Source of the DNA: a virus
Virus record (IMG/VR): IMGVR_UViG_3300042544_003310
Span: 159,008-223,007 of that record
Direction: 5' to 3' (one strand)
DNA: 64,000 nucleotides
Part shown: one piece after another, positions 47,560 to 54,822 of the stretch
Numbering within the stretch: the first letter of the stretch is position 1
How the letters are laid out: the number at the start of each line of letters is the position of its first letter
Made by a program: the position numbers and the translations under genes
Notes under the pieces: generated by a model
Told to the model about the DNA's origin: nothing
What the model saw: the letters and a program-made list of their open reading frames with translations, nothing else
Databases searched by the model: none

Positions 47560-50333
47560 CCGCACTGAGTTCCATTCAGTTGATCAAAAATGGTCTTTGC
47601 TGTATTGAATCTGTTTTGAGCTTCTGGGGTAATTGTTCCCTGCCGTCCCAACAGCCCTGATGAACTGATCTCGTAGTATTCATTTACTGCTCTAGCTGCT
47701 GACTCAGGACTGTTGGTTGCCAACATCTTGGAGTAGGCACTGCGATGTGTGTTCTTGAATTCCCAATCCACAAAGTCTAGGCTTTTATACAAGGCAGTGT
47801 CGTTTGATAGTTGACTCAATTGTGGCCAACTTACACCAATAGCCCGTGGCATATTTTTGAAACGATCGGAATTCCATTGAGCCAAGCCTTTGAAGGTGGG
47901 GTTGCTGTCCACTCGGGGATTCAAGGCACTTTCAATAGTGAAATTGCCCAGCAAGCCAGCAATGTGTTCGGGTTGATAACCTTTGCCCTTCAAGTAACAC
48001 CAAGCTTTTTTGGCTTGATTGGAATCAAATCCTTTGCCAGCCCCACTTGCTGCTGCACTGAAGTCTGCATCAGGTCTAGCTTGGCCACTGAACAAAAATG
48101 CGTTGTTGAGACGGCGAGTTTTGAGTTCAAACTTTTCTTCGTTGTTACAAGCCAAAATCCATCGACTCATTTCATTTGGAACTTTGTTGTAGTCTCCGCT
48201 GCTGATCATGCCAGTGATGCCGCTCTTGTCAAAGTTGTCAGAGCCAATGTTGTAGATGAAGTCTGCTAAACTATTGAACTGATCTTGTGTTAATAGGTTG
48301 CTACCAATGCTGCTGTGAATCTTGCCTTCAATTTTTTTGATGTCTGTTTTCAACAACACCTTCATATTGGTTTCGCTTATACCCTCTCCAACATTCAATT
48401 GCGTGCTGATCTGAGTGCCAGAATCGTCTGTTGCATTCAAGGTAACTGTGTTGTTTTGAAGTTCTTCACTTGATAACAAATGACCATAACCCAACAGCTT
48501 TTGCCCGCTTTTGCATGCATCGTCAAAGGGCTTGCCAATCAAATTGCCACCCAAACCTTCATGATCAATTATGATTTGAATACCACGGTTGTTAACTGTC
48601 CACTCTGTGGAGGGGAGCAATACTCTGGGACCCAACGGTTTGAATTCATATTGTGGAGTCCCACCTTCGTCCCAACTTTGCCCAATGTGCAAGCCAGTTT
48701 GACCATTCACTATTCCATATACTTGGAGTGGTTTGTCTTGTGCTGGACTCACTTGCCCCACTTTGTAAGTGCTTTCAGGTGGAGTGATTTTCCTCTGCAC
48801 TAGGCCTGTGTTGGAATAACCTGGGCCTGAAACACTTCTTTGTCTCCAAGGATCAGCTCCTGGCAGTCTGCTGACAATGGTTTGAACAATCTGAATGCTT
48901 CTTGCAGGACTCACTACATTCTGCAACTGCACTCTTTCTTCCGTTCGAATGTCAGGCGATAATGCAACTACTCCTGGTACAGCAGTTATGGGATTATCTG
49001 GATTGGTGGGCTTGGCTGCATCTGGTAAATTAGCAACATTCAAGACTGTTTTTGGACCAGTGTTCACACTTCCTGCACCAGAACGCAAGTTTACAGATCC
49101 ATTGCCTTGAACTTTGACATCAGCACCACCTACTAAATTCAAGGTACCTGTGCTTTGAACTTTTACATCAGCACTGGCAACTAAATTTAAGTTACCATTT
49201 GTGCTTCTTAACCTTACGTCACCTGTGCTGCTGGCATCAACATTGCCTCCTGCAAACAAGCGAATATTACCAGTCAAGTTTTTGATGTCAATGTTGCTTT
49301 CTTGAGTGGTGAGAAATATGCCATAATTGCTTCTGTATTGTAGGCTGCCTACAGCAGTGTTGTAGATATTTGAATTACTGACAAGATGCATATTTCCTTG
49401 ACTGAACAACAAAACATCTCCACCACTGCTGATGTTGAAGGGCTTTTTGCTGAACATGCGTGTTTCATCTAGGCTTCTCATTTTGATGCTGCCACCAGCT
49501 TCAATATTCACATCTCTGTCAGCATGTAAATTGATGTCTTGTCCGGCACTGACACTTACACTCTTTTGTCCAAAAATGTCAATGTTGCCTTCTTTGTCCA
49601 TCTCTATCCTGGCTCTGTTTGGACCAGTGTTGATTATGATTCTATCTTTTGTATCATGAATAACAATTTGAGCTAGGCCACGAGTTTGCAGGCGGATGAA
49701 AGCGTCTTCTGGGGTGTCGTCCATAACGAAGGTGTGCCCATATGGGGTTCGGATACCCATAGTGCGAATACCCTGTTGCATACCTCTCGGTGCTGGTCCA
49801 CCTTGTTCAATAGGGAGGTTAACTCCTCCAGATTCTCGAGCTGCATCGTAACCTGATAAAAACGTTGGTGATTCACCAGTGAATATATTTGGGTTCTGCT
49901 CTTGTGGATTGCTGGCAGGAGTGCTGGCAGGAGTGCTGGGAGTCATATGATTGCGGTCAACTTGGAACAAACATCCAAACCAAACCCCTCGGCTAGGATC
50001 GCCATTTATGAAACAAACCAGCACTTGGTTATTGAGGTCAGGTGGTATGAATGTCATACCATAGTCTGTTTGTGAGCTTGTGGGATTTAGGTTTACATCA
50101 GCTACGTTTGATGCCCCAGCAAATGGACTGGCGTAATCACAAATGATCCACGTTGCTTCATTATTGATTGCTCCACCAAGTTCAGGGATCCAAACTCGGA
50201 TACGTCCCATGTTGCGAGCATCATTTACGTCTCGTATTAGGCCAAGATAAATTTTGTCCCAGGTGGCACGTAGCCCCCCAGGCTCTAGCTCATAAGCTCC
50301 AGGTAAATTTACTGTTTGTTTTAATGTTGCCAT
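47556..50333 (-). CDS. 5: gp5-like baseplate hub/spike with two lysozyme domains
   Basis: 925 residues. Order: OB-fold (about 20-130, GRIRVWIPELGG), linker, a beta-helix spike of repeating V/I-x-V strands (about 225-430), a T4/P22-type lysozyme (about 585-755; Glu592 in DHEGL, D-D near 604, GYGHLL 615-620, DQFNSLADFIYNIG), then a second domain (about 775-925) of the phage tail-lysozyme type (LGNFTIESALNP with Glu801; GLAQW 816-820). The first lysozyme lacks the Thr that usually precedes I/L-G-x-GH. T4 gp5 (575 aa) has one lysozyme before the beta-helix. It should puncture the outer membrane and cut peptidoglycan. Confidence 0.88.
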   Translation of the reverse strand: MATLKQTVNLPGAYELEPGGLRATWDKIYLGLIRDVNDARNMGRIRVWIPELGGAINNEATWIICDYASPFAGASNVADVNLNPTSSQTDYGMTFIPPDLNNQVLVCFINGDPSRGVWFGCLFQVDRNHMTPSTPASTPASNPQEQNPNIFTGESPTFLSGYDAARESGGVNLPIEQGGPAPRGMQQGIRTMGIRTPYGHTFVMDDTPEDAFIRLQTRGLAQIVIHDTKDRIIINTGPNRARIEMDKEGNIDIFGQKSVSVSAGQDINLHADRDVNIEAGGSIKMRSLDETRMFSKKPFNISSGGDVLLFSQGNMHLVSNSNIYNTAVGSLQYRSNYGIFLTTQESNIDIKNLTGNIRLFAGGNVDASSTGDVRLRSTNGNLNLVASADVKVQSTGTLNLVGGADVKVQGNGSVNLRSGAGSVNTGPKTVLNVANLPDAAKPTNPDNPITAVPGVVALSPDIRTEERVQLQNVVSPARSIQIVQTIVSRLPGADPWRQRSVSGPGYSNTGLVQRKITPPESTYKVGQVSPAQDKPLQVYGIVNGQTGLHIGQSWDEGGTPQYEFKPLGPRVLLPSTEWTVNNRGIQIIIDHEGLGGNLIGKPFDDACKSGQKLLGYGHLLSSEELQNNTVTLNATDDSGTQISTQLNVGEGISETNMKVLLKTDIKKIEGKIHSSIGSNLLTQDQFNSLADFIYNIGSDNFDKSGITGMISSGDYNKVPNEMSRWILACNNEEKFELKTRRLNNAFLFSGQARPDADFSAAASGAGKGFDSNQAKKAWCYLKGKGYQPEHIAGLLGNFTIESALNPRVDSNPTFKGLAQWNSDRFKNMPRAIGVSWPQLSQLSNDTALYKSLDFVDWEFKNTHRSAYSKMLATNSPESAARAVNEYYEISSSGLLGRQGTITPEAQNRFNTAKTIFDQLNGTQCG

Positions 50334-50348
50334 TTATAGCTTCTCAAA

Positions 50349-52658
50349 TTATTGATTTATACCTGTTCTCAAAACTGCCGGTACAGTACCAAACTCTGTT
50401 CGCGAGTCGCCCAAATTACTCAAAAGGTCACGGGTTGCTTCACATCGTTGGGTAAATTTCCCGTCTCTGAATATGTGTGTTACTTGCACCATCATATAGA
50501 GAGCATTGAAAAAATCAACATCATCACGCAAGTCCATAAACCCTGTGTTTTCGTCAGGAATAGTTCCTGCCCGGAAAGCCAACATAAAAAATGCATCGTA
50601 AGGTTGGTAAACGGCGTATTCATCTATATAGACTGGAACTCCTGACTGTTGACCAAAATATGTCTGTTGTATATAACTTCTCAACTGTCTATCTCTTTCT
50701 ATATTTGAAGCCCCTAACCAGTAAGGATCACCACGTATCTCCATTGTGATATTCACCATATCTTGCATGCGAGCATAAATTTGTTGTGTTACACTGGCAT
50801 AAACTTTACGAACATCCGTATCAGTAGCAGTCTGAGGCCTTAGTTGATTTATAATATCTCTAGTATCTTGGATGTAGGTAAGCTGAGCAGGCAATGTCCT
50901 ATTATTACTACTAAATTCGTCCTCACTAAATTCAACACGTCTTCGCCTTGTTCGTGCAGCATCCCGCTCTCTTTGGAGCTGCTCCCGTAAGCCGGTTACT
51001 GGAGATTGATCTTGACCAAAACGTCCATATGCGTCTTCTAATGTCTGAGCCACATTTGGGTCAAATACTACTAACGACCCTTGAGCTAAGGCACGGCGCG
51101 CTGCCTCATCTTCTTGTTCTATTTCTCGTAAACGACGCTCACCAGCAGCAATTTGAGTGTCTAATACAACAGCATCAGACGCCTGTGCGCCAGCCCTAAG
51201 CCTCCGCAATCTAAGTAACTCTTGTTGAGTTTGATCGTATTCTTGAAGCGCAGTCTGTCTACGAGCTAAGGCGCTTTGTAAGTCGCCTAGAGAAGTACGC
51301 AGTGCACTAAATGCACTTGGCAAAACTGTTTCATTTGTCATAGGCAAAGGTATCCAATGCAGTGCATTGAATTGAACATCAAGATTTATAATCTCTGTGT
51401 TGTTTCCTGTGTAAAAATACAAATAAGCCTTTTTCAGTAGCTTAACAGTCCCAGTATTAATACTTGCTAATCTAGCATCGTGAAATTCGTTTACAAGTTG
51501 GAAAGCTCGGCCAAATTCTTGGCTAGCTATAGCTCTGCGGGTCTGTTTAACTCCAATATAAAATTGGAATTGCCTTATATAATCATTTCTTATGTAGTCC
51601 CACCCAATGTTTTTTACTACACACTCAATCCAAGGAACTTTTATGATACCTGACCTATCATCTGGTATAAAAAATGTAATGTCTTGAATTGATGCACAGA
51701 CGTCATCTACTAACGCACCAATGCTTATGCCTTTACCAGCAATAAATTGAACTTTGTCTCCTACTTGCCTAAAACTAGCACGCCGGTTGTTGATTTGTGG
51801 GCTAAACTGGATTTTTTGATTTCTCAATGCCTCCTCAATGAAAAATTGATAAATTACAACCTGTGTTTGTTGATCTTGTGGCCGTTGACTACTTCTTAAA
51901 TCAATATAAAACTGATTTAGTTCATCTTCCAATTTTCCAAAAAATTCACCAACTGTTTTATCAAAGTCTATAATATTTTGCCCAGGCAGTACCCCTCCTG
52001 GATCAGAAATGCCTATCCTTCCACTTCCTAGTTCAATAGTATAAGTTTGTGGTAAAAGATAGAATGAGTTTTTGAATGCCATATTATTATTAACAGCGGC
52101 TTTCATTCTATAAATGGTTCCTGCAGCCGTAAGTGTATTCGACAAATCAACTATATTAAGTTTGTAGACTTTAAAAAACTTTCTTTGGGCATTGGCAACT
52201 ATATTTCCGTCAGCATCGTAATAGTTGAACCATAACATCAAAAATATAGGAGCTAATCGCCAATTAAGGTTACCTAGTTGCTTGCTGCTTTCAAAAATTT
52301 TGTCAGGTAAGCTCATATTATACGGTTCTGCAATCACCATGTCTACTTCTACTGAGGTTGCATTTTTAGTACGAAAATTATGGCTTACAGCATCTTTTAT
52401 TTCACATTCTATTATATTGAACCCAGCCGTAACTCCACTTTCAGCCACAACAACATATCTAACCTCATTTAGGTACAATTTTTCATCAATATCATCTTCA
52501 TCAGCTTCTCTATCATTTACCAAAACTAATTGTAAATGATATGTGTATCTGTCATGAGAATTTAGCATATTATCTTCTGGGCTGAAATTTAGGCCTTTAA
52601 GAGCGAGCTCACTTAAAATGCGTCGAAGATAATGATTAGTCACAAGTGGGGTAGCCAT
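50349..52658 (-). CDS. Baseplate hub protein (gp27-type position)
   Basis: 769 residues, between the spike gene and gp53. The C-terminus FFNALYMMVQVTHIFRDGKF followed by TQRCEATRD resembles the end of hub proteins of T4-like phages (a V-x-H-x-F-x-x-G-x-F-x-Q motif). An insertion at about residues 465-590 is rich in Arg, Gln and Glu and likely a coiled coil (QQELLRLRRLRAGAQ; GERRLREIEQEDEAARRALA). Much longer than T4 gp27 (391 aa). The stop is 16 nt from the spike start. Confidence 0.75.
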   Translation of the reverse strand: MATPLVTNHYLRRILSELALKGLNFSPEDNMLNSHDRYTYHLQLVLVNDREADEDDIDEKLYLNEVRYVVVAESGVTAGFNIIECEIKDAVSHNFRTKNATSVEVDMVIAEPYNMSLPDKIFESSKQLGNLNWRLAPIFLMLWFNYYDADGNIVANAQRKFFKVYKLNIVDLSNTLTAAGTIYRMKAAVNNNMAFKNSFYLLPQTYTIELGSGRIGISDPGGVLPGQNIIDFDKTVGEFFGKLEDELNQFYIDLRSSQRPQDQQTQVVIYQFFIEEALRNQKIQFSPQINNRRASFRQVGDKVQFIAGKGISIGALVDDVCASIQDITFFIPDDRSGIIKVPWIECVVKNIGWDYIRNDYIRQFQFYIGVKQTRRAIASQEFGRAFQLVNEFHDARLASINTGTVKLLKKAYLYFYTGNNTEIINLDVQFNALHWIPLPMTNETVLPSAFSALRTSLGDLQSALARRQTALQEYDQTQQELLRLRRLRAGAQASDAVVLDTQIAAGERRLREIEQEDEAARRALAQGSLVVFDPNVAQTLEDAYGRFGQDQSPVTGLREQLQRERDAARTRRRRVEFSEDEFSSNNRTLPAQLTYIQDTRDIINQLRPQTATDTDVRKVYASVTQQIYARMQDMVNITMEIRGDPYWLGASNIERDRQLRSYIQQTYFGQQSGVPVYIDEYAVYQPYDAFFMLAFRAGTIPDENTGFMDLRDDVDFFNALYMMVQVTHIFRDGKFTQRCEATRDLLSNLGDSRTEFGTVPAVLRTGINQ
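50354..50361 (-). promoter_or_regulatory. Late promoter-like element before the gp5-like gene
   Basis: Minus-strand TATAAATC about 20 nt upstream of the ATG at 50333, overlapping the end of the hub gene. Seven of eight bases match the T4 late element. Confidence 0.6.
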
Positions 52659-52957
52659 TACAAACTACTTTCTATACTAAGCTGGTTAGGTGCATAAATT
52701 GTTATCCCAGGAACGAAATCATAAATTGGATCCACAATTTGATCAGGATTTAGGATAGCAAACGCCCACCATGCCCGGGGATTCTGATATAGTTCAAAAC
52801 TCAATAAGTCAGGCCGATGTAGATGCCGTTGTGCCAAAGTAACAATTAGATCGTCAGTTGTTCTTGTGAGCAATGGAGGTCGCCAAAAATCCAGATATGT
52901 AGTGTTTTGTGGAGTACGATAGTAAGGACTACTGCGTAGATAAGTTACTGTTGTCAT
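52658..52957 (-). CDS. 53: Baseplate wedge protein gp53-like
   Basis: 99 residues. TYLDFWRPP, DDLIVTLAQRHLHRPDLLSF, ELYQNPRAWWAFAILNPDQI, then DPIYDFVPGITIYAP follow the gp53 family (RPDLL, Y-x-x-x-x-L/W-W-x-F-A-x-x-N-x-D, DPI-x-DF). T4 gp53 is about 196 residues, so this is a short form. It overlaps both neighbours by a base or more, so the hub operon is tightly coupled. Confidence 0.85.
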   Translation of the reverse strand: MTTVTYLRSSPYYRTPQNTTYLDFWRPPLLTRTTDDLIVTLAQRHLHRPDLLSFELYQNPRAWWAFAILNPDQIVDPIYDFVPGITIYAPNQLSIESSL

Positions 52958-53916
52958 TAGATGAAATCACTTTGACTTGGGTCACCATTGATGTATTTGG
53001 GCAACTCGAATCTCTTCCGCAATGTGGTAGGAGTGTGTTGCACAATCAATGTTACTGAAATTTTAAACAAGCTGGGTAACCAAACACCTTTTGTAGCTGA
53101 CGGTGTTTGTTGTTGAACACTGGCTCCAGGAGGATTGTTCAATGGATCGTCCCAATTCCGGTTTGCAGGCTGGGTAACACCAGGCAAACCTTGCAACGCT
53201 AGGCCAGGTTCGCCAGCATCTTCAAGCTGTTGTGGCGACCTAATTATTGGTGTGGGTCGCACTGTAGGTTGATTAGTAGCAGGCAGCCCACTAGCCACTT
53301 GAACATAGTCTACATCATCTGGAAATCCAATACTATAGCTCTTGACTATGACTGGCAAGTTGTTGAACACAAAGGGACCGTAGGCATTGAACAAGAGAAT
53401 AGGAGGAGGTGTGCCTGCATCTTTGTCATTTTCACCAAAATGCATCTTGCTCATGGTTCTCAAAAAGTGTATGCATGCCAAGGCATAGCGTCCTTCTTTT
53501 TGATTTTGAACAGTGAATTGACCATCCACACTGAATGAAGTTGCAGGAGTACGTGCAAATATATGAAAGTCTTGGTTTGTATGTACAGTGCTAATGGTTT
53601 GATAATCAATGTCTTGTTGATAGTTGATTGTAGGTGTGTAGGGCCAAACCATGCCATTGTTTGTTTCTCGCAAAGGATCCAATAATCCCTTGCCCAACAC
53701 GCGATTAGCAGCAGCTGGTCTGGGCCGCAGGCTTACACGTCGGTTAGTGGGATCTTGATTGTTGAGTGTTCCCAACAAATTCACACCATCTCCAATTCCA
53801 AAACCGCCAAACACCCCGCGTGGAAAAATAGCAGAGGCAGCCGACCCCACAACGTTGTTTACAAGTCCACCAACCAAAGAACCAGTGTTAACACCAAAAC
53901 CACCAAATCTAGGCAT
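52957..53916 (-). CDS. gp48-like baseplate tail-tube cap protein
   Basis: 319 residues. GMVWPYTPTINYQQDIDYQT (about residues 88-107), HTNQDFHIFAR, ALACIHFLRTMSKMHFGEND, GTPPPILLFNAYG and PDDVDYVQV match the tail-tube/tube-initiator proteins gp48/gp54 of T4-like phages (WPYTP, HTN, FLR-x-x-x-KM-x-FG). The N-terminal 45 residues are glycine- and phenylalanine-rich. First gene of the hub operon. GAGGAAAG precedes the ATG. Confidence 0.8.
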   Translation of the reverse strand: MPRFGGFGVNTGSLVGGLVNNVVGSAASAIFPRGVFGGFGIGDGVNLLGTLNNQDPTNRRVSLRPRPAAANRVLGKGLLDPLRETNNGMVWPYTPTINYQQDIDYQTISTVHTNQDFHIFARTPATSFSVDGQFTVQNQKEGRYALACIHFLRTMSKMHFGENDKDAGTPPPILLFNAYGPFVFNNLPVIVKSYSIGFPDDVDYVQVASGLPATNQPTVRPTPIIRSPQQLEDAGEPGLALQGLPGVTQPANRNWDDPLNNPPGASVQQQTPSATKGVWLPSLFKISVTLIVQHTPTTLRKRFELPKYINGDPSQSDFI

Positions 53917-53946
53917 GCAATTCTTTCCTCAAAAATATTAGCCAAA

Positions 53947-53953
53947 TATTTAT
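53947..53953 (-). promoter_or_regulatory. Late promoter-like element for the hub operon
   Basis: Minus-strand ATAAATA about 30 nt upstream of the tube-cap ATG, with a separate ribosome site between. It shares the 72-nt divergent gap with the plus-strand element at 53976. Confidence 0.6.
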
Positions 53954-53975
53954 GTGCTGGAAACCAGCTGGAATC

Positions 53976-53981
53976 TAAATA
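53976..53981 (+). promoter_or_regulatory. Late promoter-like element before the nucleotidyltransferase
   Basis: TAAATA (context TCTAAATACTAG), seven bases before the ATG at 53989; no Shine-Dalgarno sequence is present. Confidence 0.5.
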
Positions 53982-53988
53982 CTAGATC

Positions 53989-54822
53989 ATGAAACAGTTT
54001 GAACTCTCCCCACAATTAGTTTTTGAAGGCGGCAACGTATTCAAAACCTCAGATGGCTATCCACGCACCACTCGTATCCCACTGGCTTTGATCAGTCCCA
54101 CGTTGGATTGGCTGGAAAAAATCACAGGGCTGCCTATGCATGGCATGACCTTGGGCAGTGTTGGCAAAAAAGCCAGCAGTGGGGATATCGACATTGTAGT
54201 CGACAGCAAGAAAATGTCAAAAGCCCAATTTGCCCAAAGTCTCCAAAACTGGGTGTTGAGCCAAGGTTTGAACCCCAAAGAGTATGTGAAGCCTGCTGGA
54301 GAAGTTCATCTGTTGACACCAATTGCAGGTGATCCCAAGAATGGCTTCGTGCAAACTGACTTTTTCTTCCATGATGATCCTCAATGGATGAAATTCAGCA
54401 TGCAGAGTCCAGGAGACGCCAGCAACTACACTGGTGCAGAAAGAAATCAACTCATGAGCAGTATTGCCAAAGCATTGGGAATGAAATACAGTTGGCAACG
54501 TGGACTGTTGAATCGGGAAGATGAATCTGTTATCTCCACTGATCCTGATGTGATTGCACAAAAGCTATTGGGGCCCAGATTCACTCACGACAGCTTCCAA
54601 AGTGTTGAAACTATTCAACGAGCCATCAAAGGCAATAGGGCTATTCATCAAGGGTTGACTGAGTTGATTCAAACTCTAAGGAGCTTGGATAAATTAGGGC
54701 CCACTGGCAAACCCACAATGGATGTGAAAACTGGGAAGTTTAAGCAGAAATCTCCCAGTGAGCAACGCAAATCAGAAGAAGAAGCTGCAAGGATTGAGCA
54801 GTTGACAGGTGTAGCTGTTTAG
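53989..54822 (+). CDS. Pol-beta-type nucleotidyltransferase, predicted packaged protein
   Basis: 277 residues. MTLGSVGKKASSGDIDIVVD (about residues 53-72) is the G-S ... D-x-D nucleotidyltransferase motif; GFVQTDFFFHDD supplies the likely third acidic residue. This superfamily includes tRNA CCA-adding enzymes and poly(A) polymerases; the substrate here is unknown. The N-terminus MKQFELSPQLVFE then Gly fits the shared packaged-protein tag. The end is basic and helical (KQKSPSEQRKSEEEAARIEQ). Its 3' end overlaps the ligase fusion's by 4 nt, tail to tail. Confidence 0.82.
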   Translation: MKQFELSPQLVFEGGNVFKTSDGYPRTTRIPLALISPTLDWLEKITGLPMHGMTLGSVGKKASSGDIDIVVDSKKMSKAQFAQSLQNWVLSQGLNPKEYVKPAGEVHLLTPIAGDPKNGFVQTDFFFHDDPQWMKFSMQSPGDASNYTGAERNQLMSSIAKALGMKYSWQRGLLNREDESVISTDPDVIAQKLLGPRFTHDSFQSVETIQRAIKGNRAIHQGLTELIQTLRSLDKLGPTGKPTMDVKTGKFKQKSPSEQRKSEEEAARIEQLTGVAV

